The position numbers and the translations under genes are program-made. Shown in pieces: positions 33,401 through 35,655 of a stretch of DNA of 43,557 bases; position 1 is the stretch's first letter, and the number at the start of each line of letters is the position of its first letter. Origin of the DNA: Psittacicella melopsittaci (GTDB lineage: Bacteria > Pseudomonadota > Gammaproteobacteria > Enterobacterales > Psittacicellaceae); assembly GCF_003585925.1 (NCBI RefSeq), contig NZ_NRJH01000009.1:1-43557 (forward strand). Reading direction: 5' to 3'. The notes beneath the pieces are model-generated. The model searched no databases. It had not been told where the DNA came from and worked only from the letters and a program-made list of their open reading frames with translations.

Positions 33401-35502
33401 AAGTACACGCTAACCAAACTACAACTGTAGGTACTTCTAACTTAAGTTCAGCTGGTAATGTAACAGTTACCGCAGATAAAGCAGTGAACTTAACTAACGG
33501 AGCTAACCTCTCTGCAAATAATGCTGTGGTAGAAGCAACTAATGGTTCGGTATCGGTTGACGGTGCTAACCTCACAGCCCAAAACACCACAAGCATTACC
33601 GCTAAAGAGAATACAAGCGTAGCTAACAGTAATGTTTCTGCTCAAGTTGCGGTTAAAGTACATGCTAACCAAACTACAACTGTAGGTACTTCTAACTTAA
33701 GTTCAAATGGTAATGTAACAATTACTGCAGAAAAAGCAGTGAACTTAACTAACGGAGCTAACCTCTCTGCAAATTCAGATGTTGTGGTAGAGGCTACTAA
33801 CGGCTCAACTACAGTTACTGGAGCTAATATAAACGCTCAAAGTGGTAATGTTCACCTAACTGCACAAGACAATACTTCTGTTGCAGGTAGTAATATCTCT
33901 GCCCTTAATGGAGTTAACCTAGATGCAGTTAAAGGTGCAACTAAAGTTGAAGCAACTAACTTAACTTCAACGCAAGCGTCAGTAAACTTAACTGCGAACC
34001 AAGGTGTTAGTCTAACTAATGCTTCTAGCGTTAATGCCCAAAACACTGTACGTATTTACTCAAGAACTGATAGTGTTAATGTAGAAAACTCTAATGTAAC
34101 TGCAAAAGTGAATGTTGACGTAGATGCTAATACTGCAATCAACTTAAGCAATGGTTCACAGATAACAGCAACAAGTTCTAACAGTAACATTTCCTTAGTT
34201 TCAGCTAATAGCAATATTAGCGTGGTAAATTCAAGTGTAAGTTCACCTGATACAACTATCTCTACTCCTAACGGAGCAGTAAACATAAGCGATAGTAATG
34301 TTTCAGGAACAAGTATTAACATTAGTGCAAGTGGAAATGTAACAGTAATTGGTTCGAACTTAATCGATCCACAAGCAACCAGCACCTCAAATAGTAAAGT
34401 TAAAATTGAGAATGGTGGCAATATTACAATTAGTAAATCTAATATCTCAACTAGTGCCGTAGACCTCGATGGTAAAGCAGGAATTAATATTACTTCTACC
34501 AATACGATCGGTCATCATAATATCTCTCTTGTTTCAGGAGAAGGCAATACTGAGATTACAGGTTCGAATTTAAGTTCGCCAGATACTACACTTTCTACGC
34601 CTAGTGGAGCGGTGAACCTAACTAACTCCAATATCACGGGAGAAACTTTAAACATTACAGCTCCAGATATAGTGGTTAACTTAACCAACATCACTATTAC
34701 TAAAACTATTGATGTGCATACGCCAACTATCTCGAGCGACGATGAAGATGATGAGCCAACTTATGTACCTGGTAACATAACCTTCGTTGATTCTAATGTT
34801 AACTCTACAGGGGGAGACGTAATTATTCGTAATCCAGAAGGTAATATTAGCGTAACTAATAGCAGTATTAATTCGTCATATGGAGAAACAAATATTACGG
34901 GTAACCATGTAAACTTAACTAATGCAACTTTTGTGGGTGAGAACCAAACTATTATCTATAACAACTCTATTGTTAATAACAATAATAACTATACTAATAG
35001 TACTCACATCCCTGGTCGTACGCTCATTTGTCGCCTCTCTATTGAAAACTGTGGCAATGAAAACAACGGCACAAGAAAAGTTGGTCGTAATGGTCAAGGT
35101 AATCTAAGTTACCAAGTAGCTCGTGACTCAGGTCGTGATACACCTGTAGGAACTATCTCAAGTGATGAAGTACAAGCAAACTATACTCTCGTAGATGGTC
35201 AAGGAAACAGTGTTTCTAGTCATAGAAATCAAGATGTTTCCCGTTGGTTCACAGGTAATATCTCTCAGTTCACTGCAGATGATATTGCTGTACTAGAACA
35301 ATCAGGAGTATATCAACTTGAAACTTGTAACCTTGTAGTAGATAAGGTTTTAGCTGAGTATGATCCAGAAACTATTACTGATCATATTGACGAAGTTAAA
35401 GCTAAATTAAGTACCTTAGGTATCACAGCACATGACTTTACGCGTTTTGTTGAAGCATGTAGAAAATATGTTTACTGGAATGTAAACAGTAAAGATAAGT
35501 AA
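5032..35502 (+). CDS. Giant HMW1-like two-partner-secretion adhesin (TpsA exoprotein), 10,156 aa
   Basis: One unbroken frame of 10,156 codons. Residues 1-26 (MNKIYKLKFN...) are the extended signal peptide region of type V exoproteins. A hydrophobic segment near 47-60 precedes probable cleavage at AYA63. Residues 64 to about 480 form the TPS (haemagglutination-activity) domain and resemble HMW1 throughout: FIQESSNSAVLNRV, SNGKVFIVNPAGI (NPAG at 145-148), STLDISN, YLGGDDKGAGEK (379-390), VETSG and WLLDP. In HMW1 a pro-piece is cut off near the VETSG region. From about 480 to 9,900 the passenger is Asn/Thr/Ser/Ala/Val-rich repeats fitting a right-handed beta-helix, first irregular, then in nested repeats. 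The last ~250 residues are non-repetitive. Export would use a TpsB pore, with the product on or released from the surface. No SD is seen; the start is set by the signal motif. Role as an adhesin is inferred. Confidence 0.93.
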   Translation: MNKIYKLKFNRSTLSLEVVSELATNCATGTLNSSESRKLFSFNKVSKLLGGLLLTMPLGTAYASSFADATIINGQVEIVTKDLVTTITNSNGAIIEWQKFNIGSNELVRFIQESSNSAVLNRVLGGSVSQILGTLESNGKVFIVNPAGIVFGANSVVNVQSLVASTLDISNDDFINGNYVFNQEKDQAIASVLNQGVIKVKDDGTLALVGGKVVNTGVLEAKNGTVYLLAGQSITIQDLDNPLISYKVTADNKAVNLGEIVSKRAYLLANKVAVGYTTASPFTDLISSQDSARKATITANGEVVLYGASESDTLLNTNLNDSQIAAQTTNQTGAVVLTGTINASNATGKGGNVSVLGDMVYLGSPAVIDASGKQGGQVYLGGDDKGAGEKKLAARTVVQNGVELNVSGTEQDAGKIIAWGNIAYYDGSYAATSVYGDGGLVETSGSTLDLAPDLYVDTRSKYGNTGNWLLDPNSMVIINDTPNWDVVYDRYKFRFSNIHINDDITGCASFNVRQATKGNNEYTFIYASQINATLATSSVSLTANNQIQFYFLDQHINTTNPNSNLNIYARHVQFFNSNMTVAGTINVYNPDIWFLFEGANVTAGAFNVYNIRAAIQIHYSRVTTTTGSMVFNNSNYVDVKDAILTSAQDIILNTSHNIINVGNSNFTAPGQIFLRSRGSINITNTTDTGFVPAFPVVNTFTASTVNITTGNSINISNRSFNTTGDTLICTTSSSGVVTIGDVSCFTAQNLLVCASKINLNKTAVTDVTGQVCVTVTTKQSNSFSELEFKNVKNANFAVNGGSLSINSSNLTGDATSSGDFFLRNTATNTDVFNVALNNTSVNNYSVHPIRANTGQYNLDLDNVTFNNVKEVNFTLGTASKLNATNFNVTASANYTDTFLEKSYNGANISAANVTLLTSRSNKQNFVNASFTAVNNFTANSTCTSLSSQTTTFSNVNISAGNQASLNWTNTSVNFSNFSLSAVNNATVNFSIIEATSAGEASPTKIDGFNVTSSQQNVAVNLCTTGTVGTATNLTFNNSHLKAGENVTLTAVITASGPKNNFSLIYNHGSIEAGKYAKVINNLDGTVIFDHTGVKGERINVQTQNAQDITLLNSNFVSTLAAGNDGKEPAITLNTSSKLDIVNSNVVAQANIILGGDNASVKEVNVVEGSNIASTEANVTLTTGCGTVNPNTINLTNSSLYAKNNVTLYQHTGDLNVTGSNLTSTQANVSIQSVDSNFALNGSNVSAGQAVTVISGADHAGLLNVSKSNISSGSGDVNIQIGNASSINISESNITSASNINVSSQYVNVDSSNLAAQGESNSDLNLGNTSTENTSINASNLSSKAGNVSVGVKDNVSVNNSNFSTGLDLNITAPNNLSLTGENNQHKVGRHLNITATNIKIHGQAFNVGGNATVEATKQASLTNTSIRANKAINVTAPEKVTGTLLNLTSTEGGVTIAANNVTLTHAVVNAATSASLTSKTENLTLTNTSVTAVTGNIDARGQENLILIDSTLHSKAGAHLNVTATTGYINATNSNMVAWQGVVNVTVAKDFNAHNSNLTAKDNLEVKAINISLNNTQVYAHGDKANVSLTASNNLSLVNSTSVISQGNVTLTAPEDVTLSQASLSAVDNVTAKAGNNLTFVSTAIKTQQGDISLLAEKNVIGYATATHKSELKTSQGNVTVTAKSGYVTLPYAEIEAGKTAQITATAPINLNASIVKAGTEVNVTTSQGNIYLVGSNLTGAEATGKVVVNTAAGGLIAHNANISGYSVDVNVSEDINANHANFASRDSLNLDAVNINLAGTNVKSTEGQITFAASNNLNVSDNSNIAASTGVNFSAIKIKVSDTNVSTSTGYIALGDQTTTHVDLTNSNLNATSGAVSVGASAFVNASATNINAGKEVNLSSPTGIVNISQASKIRAEQSINLTALNVSLSGGSVLNAGTTIGINATEDRVTLDNATLVAQDSIEVKAVNQITGEKVNLTSSGNSIALATKDISLNDAKVNASTSVNLSATNNLSLNQAQVKALTGNANLNAQNNATLTATQVQAGAHAYVNATTAASLSNSQINATSSHVTAPVVNATRSVISGVDLVNVSATTGDLSLNGTNLTAQKRLEVNTPKGNLKAENSNLSADAATFKVGQNIDAANSSILVNKALTLEAIYINFSNTQVKAKEEQTHVNAQENLSISNGSAIEGTSACLTATNIKVNKATITASAENITLCATNAVNLTTLSSQAANHTFVRGTNIDVASSTLVASQGDISLGNLSTQATNLSSTSLTSGKDVSVTGNNGVNLSATSIDAGQDINLSVPQGTVNISNSQNIQAGRSINLTALQVNLNQAGLTAGTTIGVNATATNVDGKNTSLEAGQSIEVKANKGNVTGQAFSLTSRGAGVAIATNNISLTDSTLTAETEANLTATNNISLANSSVNSNSTNVELTAGENLKLDKSNVAAKGENSQINLTAKAGNLSSTKANISAEKGSINVTVAQNVTASESNFTAAKDLNVTAINIDLNNTLINATGTQANVSLTASQALEVTNQSKINSTANTSLKGKVVNITDSKVQARKNAKLESATNLNLTNASVNSSTGNLDLIAANDVNLNSSNVATTGEGASINITASTGSLNATNANVAANQGKVNVKVANNVSATTSNFTSRDSLEIKAKNITLDQAKVATTGDTSDITLTGANNLTITSKSEINSAGNASFTAINVTLSNSNVKATQDVNASATNNLTFTATPISSEQGDISLTAENNVFGEATADSRSQVTATSGNVSITAKTGNVTLPYADINAGNSASIRAQKQVELTNSVVKASKEVNVTATTGNINAVGTNLTTTADKGKVVVNTTEASLIATNSNISAHTVAINVGKDINATNTNISSTADLDLKANNINLNNTKAQASQGKVNATATAELNISNNSVVCGTDVTLAGNNVTVSQATVSATGENITIAATKAVNLTSTTAKAANNTFVRGSSIDVTEGTLEATKGDVSVGDGATARTNITGATLTATAGNVSVSGNEFVNVSGTRIKAHLDINLSAPQGTVNITKNTNLRADRSINVTAQNVSIKNTDLNATATIGVIATQNNVEADNATLVANGSIEVKAANGKVIGQTLNLTSRGAGVAIAANQVNLTNTTVNASDKANLSATTNLSLTSTRVNSVNKDVELNAGKNITLDNSNLSANAQGAKVNLSATQGNLSTTNSNISATQGSIAVTVGKDVNALTSNLTAQESLAVNANNINLNNTKVNATGANSNVSLTANASLNVTNTSSIEATANASLKGKSVNLTNSSVKTQENAKLEATTDLNLTGSCITATKNVTATAGNNLTFTATPISSAQGDISLTAQNNVFGNATAENKSQVTATNGNVSITAKSGNVTLPYAEINAGNRASISAEKQVELTNSEVKASNAVNVSATSGDIIATGTNLNATAADGKLLVNTEQSNFVATNTNLAANTISVNVGKDINATNSNLTSTNSLSLQAGNISLNNTKAQSTSGDVNLEATTNLNVTDASEVAGANASLRGAQVNVKQATLTATSENITIAATKAVNLTSTTAKAANNTFVRGSSIDVTEGTLEASKGDVSVGDTNTARTNITGATLTATAGNVSVSGNQFVNVSQTKVNAGKDINLSAPQGIVNVSETTNLRAERSINVTAQEVKLKDAVLNATDSIGVNATSKDFTGENTTLVAGKSIEVKAAQGNVTGQTLNLTSRGARVAIAAKDVNLTNSTVNAAAEANLTASNNISLTKTKVNAQTGNVDLNATNNINLDNSNVTAKAQDAQINLTAKAGNLTATNSNITATAGGVNVTVGKDVTATNSNVTAANAISINAINITGANTSISTTGANADITLNASNNLSLSDKAKVVAKGNATLNATNTLNVDNATVTAAAGNSSLKAKDIALTNSTVTAQGNASVNASATLTATNTTITATTGNATVKGADVTLNKFNVTGAINANVSATNALTATNTSVTAKTGSADVKANETTLTNSSVSAQVNASVNASANLKVTNTTVTATTANAEVKGADVTLTKAKVTGATNANVTATGELNATNTVVNATKGNTTLTGNEVNLTNSTISAEVNAKVASTNKLNATNTSVTANKGNAEVSGADLTLTKAKVTGATNANVTATGELNATNTLVNATKGNTSLTGTEVKLTNSTVSAQVNTKVVAKDNLNATNTTVTASTGNVDLTATKDLNLNNTNVAANANGAKVNLTATAGSLNATNSNITATQGGVSVTVRDNVTAADSNITAKEALAITANNIDLNHTEVNATGEKADVTLTAKENLSLNNGTSVTSTGNASLTGTDVTLSETTVTATKNVTATASNNLTFTASPITSKEGDINLTAENNVFGNATADSKSKVSASNGNVSITAKTGNVTLPYAEINAGNRASIRAQNKVELTNSVVKANNEVNVSATTGDIIATGTNLTATASTGKVVVNTTNSNLLANNSNIAANSVSINVGENINATNSAIVSNQDLELKAKNINLNNTKAQSNQGEVNATASQELNITNGSLVCGTAVTLAGNNVRVNQATVNATRDNLTITANETVNLTGVNASASNNALVRGKTLGVNNSNLATTTGDISLGNETTSTTAVTGSNLTATAGNVSLRGNNSVNVSGTRVKAGQDINLSAPNGTVNITNSTNLRADRSINVTAQNVSIKSTVLNATETIGVNATLNNVDAENATLVANKSIEVKAKGNVTGQTLNLTSRGAGVAIAADQVNLTNSTVNASEKANLTATTNISLANTTVNSEKANVELNAANNINLANSNVTAKADNAQVNVTATNGNLTTTNSNLTATAGSVKVQVGQNINATNSNITARNDLALNAKNVNLSNTIVNATGAKANVTVTAQASLDVTNASRISSTANTTLTGNRVNVTNSSVNATQNVKLESATDLNVTNSTVNATQGNLDLCASQNVNLNSSNVAVTNDGAVVNITATSGNLTATNTNVAANQGKVNVKVANNVSATTSNFTSRDSLEIKAKNITLDQTKVATTGTASDVTLTGENNLSLTNKSEINSAGNASFTAINVTLSNSSVKATQDVNSSATNNLTFTATPISSAQGDISLTAQNNVFGEATATSRSQVTATSGNVSITAKSGNVTLPYAEINAGNHASIRAQKQVELTNSVVKASNEVNVSATAGDIIATGTNLTATATTGKVVVNTTNSNLLATNSNIAANSVSINVGENINATTSAIVSNQALELKAKNINLNNTKAQSNLGAVNATATSALNITNNSVVCGTAVNLAGDTVKVQQTNVNATSENITITATKGVNLTSTTANASNHTFVRGSSIDITKGTLEATKGDVSVGDGATARTNITGATLTATAGNVSVRGNEFVNVSGTTIKAHLDINLSAPQGAVNVSDTTNLRAERSINVTAQEVKLKDSTLNATQTIGVEATNKNVTGENTTLVANDSITVKAAQGNVTGQTLNLTSREAGVTIAANNLTLTDSRANATTSLDFKATNNLSLTNTDVKAVTGNVDLSAEKNLELNASNVGANNDNAQVNLTAKEGNLNASNANITATQGSIKVSVGQDVNALTSNLTSEESLAINANNINLNNTKVEVTAPDADVTLTAVNNLSLNNKSSVTSTANATFTGKDVTLSQTTVTATKEVTATASNNLTFTASPITSAQGDIKLTAGNNVYGEATASSKSELNALNGNVSVSAKAGNVTLPYAQVNAGKRAVISAANQVDLNNAQVKASNEVNLSATKGNIIVTGTNLTTTATDGKVIVNASAASLIATNSNISAHAVAINVSENINATNSNISSNEDLNLQAKNINLNNTKAQASQGEVNATATAELNITNGSVVCGTDVTLAGENVTVNQATVNATSENITITATKAVNLTSTTANASNHTFVRGSSIDITKGTLEATKGDVSVGDGVTARTNITGATLNATAGNVSVSGNEFVNVSGTRVKAHLDINLSAPQGTVNITNSTNLRADRTINVTAQNVSINNTVLNAATTIGVNATLNHVEADNATLVANTSVEIKAAQGNVTATGLNLTVSEGRGAIAAKNINLNNATVNTADQANLSASNNLSLTNSKVNSVNANVELNATNNVHLANTNVSANAQDGQVSISATSGNLTTTKANISATRGSVNVNVGNNVSSTTTNITSRDSLVVKAQNIDLNNTTVNATGTNSNVELTARNALNATNGTSINATGNTSLVAQAGDLTLSETTVNTTKGNVTVDAKAGNVSFSASPINSGNNITINAAKNITGKVVAEKGSELTAAQNIVVKAGENLTLPNASLTATAGSVEVTATNNINLANASASAAKDIDVKSTSGAILATNGTYTSSGANVNFTALDTTNGTLTLENVAVKSPTAGVKVSVGKDVCATNSSLTSYNAIAIEANNISGSNTSFTTTGADANVSLKASNNLSLTNGSKVVSTGNASFNGNNVTLCTTTVTAENNVNVTATNNLSFTASPITAKAGDITLTAEQNIQGVAAVDGKSELNASKGNVTVKAKEGNVSLPNANVTAGNRAVISAGNQVDLNSSVVTAANEVNVTATAGDIIATGTNLTATASTGKVVVNTTNSNLLATNSNIAANSVSINVGENINATNSAIVSNQALELKAKNINLNNTKAQSNLGAVNATATSELNITDNSVVCGTSVNLAGDTVKVQQATVNATSENITIKANQAVSLTALNANASNHTFVRGSSIDVTEGTLKATKGDVSIGDGATARTNITGATLTATAGNVSVSGNEFVNASGTTIKAHLDVNLSAPNGTVNITNSTNLRADRSINVTAQNVSINKTVLNAATTIGVNATVNNVDADNATLVANQSIEVKAAKGNVTGQALNLTSRGAGVAIAANNVTLTSSTVNASTSANLSASNNISLTNTKVNAKTGNVDLNATNNINLENSNVTANTDNAKVNVTATKGNLTATNSNLTATAGSVKVQVGQNINATNSNITARDDLALNANNINLSNTTVNATGTSANVTVTAKASLDVSNSSRINSTANTSLSGKAVNVTNSSVNASQNVKLESKTDLNVTNSTVTATQGNADLKAENNVNLIGSSVSANGNDAKVNVTATSGNLTATNSNITATAGSVNVTVGKDVTATNSNVTAANAISINATNITGSNTSITTTGTDADITLNARNNLSLNNKAKVEATGNATLTATDTLNVDNATVTASAGNASLNAKDIALTNSTVTAQVNASVNAIGTLTATNATVLAKTGDADVKGKDVTLTNSSVTADVNASVNATGTLTATNTTVNATKGDADVAGAVVTLDKVNVTATAGDATVKGTDVTLTKVNVTGATNTNVTATGSLTATDTKVNATTGNATVKGAGVTLTNSCVTADANANVSSTGALTATNTTVNATKGDAEVAGTVVSLDKVNVTATAGDATVKGTDVTLTKANVTGASNANVTASGTLTATDTKVDATSGNATVKGNGVTLTNSCVSANTNANVSSTGALTATNTTVSAANGDADVAGTVVTLDKVNVTATAGDATVKGTDVTLTKANVTGATNANVTATGALIATDTKVDATTGNANVKGVDVTLTNSCVSANNNANVSSTGTLTATNTTVSATNGDADVAGTVVTLDKVNVTATAGDAAVKGTDVTLTKVNVTGATNANVTATGELNATNTVVNATKGNTTLTGTEVKLTNSTVSAQENTKVVASENLKATNTTVTATTGNVDLTAAKNLNLNNTNVAANAEGAKVNLSATNGDLTATNANITATLGSVNVTVGNNVSATSSNITSNQALEIDARNIDLDSTEVNATGTNADVSLTAKENLSLRNGTSVTSTGNASLTGTDVTLSETTVTATKNVNATAGNNLTFTASPITSNEGDITLTADNNVYGEATAANKSQLNAVKGNVSVTAQTGNVTLPNANVNAGNRAVISAGQGVDLASSVVTAANEVNVTATAGDINAVGTNLTATATYGKVVVNTTTSSLIATNSNIAANAVAINVGENINATNSSIRSNEALNLKANNINLDNTSAVSGKGEVNATATAELNITNNSVVCGTDVTLAGANVTVNQATVNATSENITIAATKAVNLTSTTAKAANHTFVRGNSIDVTEGTLEATKGDVSVGDGTTARTNITGATLTATAGNVSVSGNEFVNVSSTRVKAGLDINLSAPQGTVNVSDATNLRAERSINANAQEVKLKDAVLNATQTIAVNATQTNVVANNTTLVANDSIAVKAAQGTVEADKLNITSQGKAYLGATNLSLTNSSVTATTATNLSATSNLSLTNSSLTTTAGNLEVSAQDNINLNDSNVRANSPDAKVNLSVTVGNLNANNSNITASQGSVNLTVANNVNSHASNITSQESLDIVANNINASNTIFAATNAQADVNLEATNNLSLSNSSQVVSAGNASLTANNVTLLQTCVTASNNISAYASNNLTFSVSPITSQTGDISLKADKDIIGVYQEGAKAKIKATQGNVSVTAQGNVSLPNANIEAGNRAEVIAANNVDLSASGVSATNQVSVTATNGSIAASGGNYNSSQGNVVMTSNASMSFDNANAYASKGVVTFTTKAEQANFSANGSNINATTVGITAANNINFSNTNISSVNTLAVNANNISVEASNLTTSDASSAIRLVASNNLTVANGSLDTTANVDFIAKNNLEVNNNSVTSRQGTISINSSEGCATLKAASIDAHDNLSVNANKGITLSGSPLTSSCASVTITSDAGIDGKIISDKGSLITAYNNVSISAKAGDISLPNATITAQNGNASIQAVNGEVNLSQSGITAQRQVSVEAQNNLVATGGTYQSNTTDVVFCATAGCVSLADAKVYANQGAFKVTANEFEANNTLIASRDDLNISATRVDVSNGSNFTTSQGSVNVQASNISVNASAITANQEISLGTLATQNTSITGSTLVTTHGDISVTGDQELTSTNTSYQAGRDLNLASPNGSVVVNNGTLTAVRSINLTAPNLSLNDNATVIASNLGIETVNFSVTNGANLNATNNVAVNATTITSQGLNVNAENASLSAVNISLTGGTINGTKAVTLSAKDNLTTNASNLVAQNGDVALSANNLSVTAGQVKGTNVSLTSNTATTVSDSNVTATAGVYVSSNGTTTVGTSNLSAAGNVTVTAEKAVNLTNGANLSANNVVVEATNGSVTFDGANLTAQNTTTITAKENTSVANSNVSAQVEVKVHANQTTTVGTSNLSSAGNVTVTAEKTVNLTKGANLSANNAVVVEATNGSVTLDGANLTAQNTTSITAKENISVSNSNVSAQVAVKVHANQTTTVGTSNLSSAGNVTVTAEKAVNLTNGANLSANTDVVVEATNGSVTLDGANLTAQNTTSITAKENTSVANSNVSAQVGVKVHANQTTTVGTSNLSSAGNVTVTAEKAVNLTKGANLSANNAVVVEATNGSVSVDGANLTAQNTTSITAKENTSVANSNVSAQVGVKVHANQTTTVGTSNLSSTGNVTVTAEKAVNLTKGANLSAGNAVVVEATNGSVTLDGANLTAQNTTTITAKENTSVANSNVSAQVAVKVHANQTTTVGTSNLSSAGNVTVTADKAVNLTNGANLSANNAVVEATNGSVSVDGANLTAQNTTSITAKENTSVANSNVSAQVAVKVHANQTTTVGTSNLSSNGNVTITAEKAVNLTNGANLSANSDVVVEATNGSTTVTGANINAQSGNVHLTAQDNTSVAGSNISALNGVNLDAVKGATKVEATNLTSTQASVNLTANQGVSLTNASSVNAQNTVRIYSRTDSVNVENSNVTAKVNVDVDANTAINLSNGSQITATSSNSNISLVSANSNISVVNSSVSSPDTTISTPNGAVNISDSNVSGTSINISASGNVTVIGSNLIDPQATSTSNSKVKIENGGNITISKSNISTSAVDLDGKAGINITSTNTIGHHNISLVSGEGNTEITGSNLSSPDTTLSTPSGAVNLTNSNITGETLNITAPDIVVNLTNITITKTIDVHTPTISSDDEDDEPTYVPGNITFVDSNVNSTGGDVIIRNPEGNISVTNSSINSSYGETNITGNHVNLTNATFVGENQTIIYNNSIVNNNNNYTNSTHIPGRTLICRLSIENCGNENNGTRKVGRNGQGNLSYQVARDSGRDTPVGTISSDEVQANYTLVDGQGNSVSSHRNQDVSRWFTGNISQFTADDIAVLEQSGVYQLETCNLVVDKVLAEYDPETITDHIDEVKAKLSTLGITAHDFTRFVEACRKYVYWNVNSKDK
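12901..13440 (+). repeat. Recent internal duplication, copy 1 (partner at 19861-20400)
   Basis: This stretch aligns without gaps to 19861-20400 at an offset of exactly 6960 bp (2,320 codons). In the 60-base rows compared by eye there were between one and about seven mismatches. The (F/L)VRG landmarks at 11743/18703 and 13921/20881 share the same offset, so the duplicated block is at least about 2.2 kb long with variable identity. Confidence 0.85.
16700..17530 (+). repeat. 252-bp (84-aa) tandem array in the adhesin
   Basis: Three copies are marked by GGTGC(A/G)GAT at 16828, 17080 and 17332, exactly 252 bp apart. Each encodes two similar half-units of the type ATNTTVTA-KGNAEVKGADVTLT then KVTGATNANVTATG. 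The flanking segment recurs near 27.8 kb at an offset of 10395 bp. Confidence 0.82.
19861..20400 (+). repeat. Recent internal duplication, copy 2 (partner at 12901-13440)
   Basis: Second copy of the near-identical block; it begins with a row matching 12901 at 56 of 60 positions and then 59 of 60 in the next row. Identity is higher than between most other super-repeat copies, so this duplication or conversion is comparatively recent. Confidence 0.85.
20440..20700 (+). repeat. Near-identical block repeated at 24559-24819
   Basis: The block reading TGDIIATGTNLTATA... then KVVVNTTNSNLLATNSN recurs at an offset of 4119 bp (1,373 codons). The (F/L)VRG landmarks 20881 and 25000 share this offset. 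A third, more diverged copy lies about 2178 bp earlier (near 18262-18522). Confidence 0.8.
26690..27800 (+). repeat. 315-bp (105-aa) tandem array with one Cys per unit
   Basis: CTAGATAAAGTAAATGTTAC recurs at 26734, 27049, 27364 and 27679, exactly 315 bp apart. Each unit encodes VVTLDKVNVTATAGDA, then GTDVTLTK(V/A)NVTGA, and then LTNSCV, so a cysteine returns every 105 residues in the three full units. It is related to, and probably expanded from, the 252-bp array. Confidence 0.88.
32140..33790 (+). repeat. 258-bp (86-aa) tandem array near the adhesin C-terminal third
   Basis: GTAGGT of the VGTSNLS motif lies at 32140, 32395, 32653, 32911, 33169, 33427 and 33682, giving spacings of 255, 258, 258, 258, 258 and 255 bp. 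A unit runs VGTSNLSSAGNVTVTAEKAV, NLTNGANLSANNAV, EATNGSVTLDGANLTAQNTT, SITAKENTSVANSNVSAQV and KVHANQTT. Copies are nearly identical in DNA; the small differences include one-codon indels at the V(V)VEATNG position. Confidence 0.92.
34732..35502 (+). other. Non-repetitive C-terminal region of the giant adhesin with acidic linker and four cysteines
   Basis: The repeats end and SSDDEDDE (9901-9908) forms an acidic linker. A last beta-helix-like stretch and an Asn-rich run near 9978-9990 follow. The remaining ~160 residues differ in composition, with more Arg, Lys, Asp, Gln and Tyr and predicted helix near the end. Cysteines lie at 10000 and 10007 (CRLSIENC), 10099 and 10143. HMW1 also uses a pair of cysteines close to its C-terminus for surface retention, so an anchoring role is inferred by analogy. 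Confidence 0.6.
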
Positions 35503-35531
35503 TAAATTCTTATCTTAAGTAAATTTCAAAT

Positions 35532-35558
35532 GGCAGTCCGTCTGGGCTGCCTTTTTTT
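35532..35558 (+). terminator. Rho-independent terminator after the giant adhesin gene
   Basis: GGCAGTCC (35532-35539) pairs with GGGCTGCC (35544-35551) with one U-G pair around a GTCT loop, followed by seven T. It sits 30 bases after the stop codon. The second adhesin gene therefore probably has its own promoter. Confidence 0.9.
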
Positions 35559-35577
35559 GTGCAGGAAAAATCAAAAT

Positions 35578-35655
35578 AAAACAAGAAATGAAAACAAGAA
35601 ATGAAAACAAGAAATGAAAACAAGAAATGAAAACAAGAAATGAAAACAAAAAATG
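35578..35655. repeat. 13-bp tandem repeat (6 units) between the adhesin genes
   Basis: AAAACAAGAAATG is repeated five times exactly from 35578 to 35642, with a sixth copy (35643-35655) carrying one change. The units are non-coding; the 13-bp length would shift any frame. They lie upstream of the proposed promoter of the second adhesin gene. Confidence 0.93.

Noticed and set aside
32140..33790. Regular repeat spacing as a CRISPR-like array
   Set aside because: Units are 258 bp, the whole unit is repeated with no unique spacers, and it is coding in frame with the adhesin.
5032..35502. Possibility that the giant frame is an assembly artefact
   Set aside because: Repeat copies differ by many scattered substitutions and the frame is intact for 30 kb; a wrong copy number is still possible, but not an invented gene.
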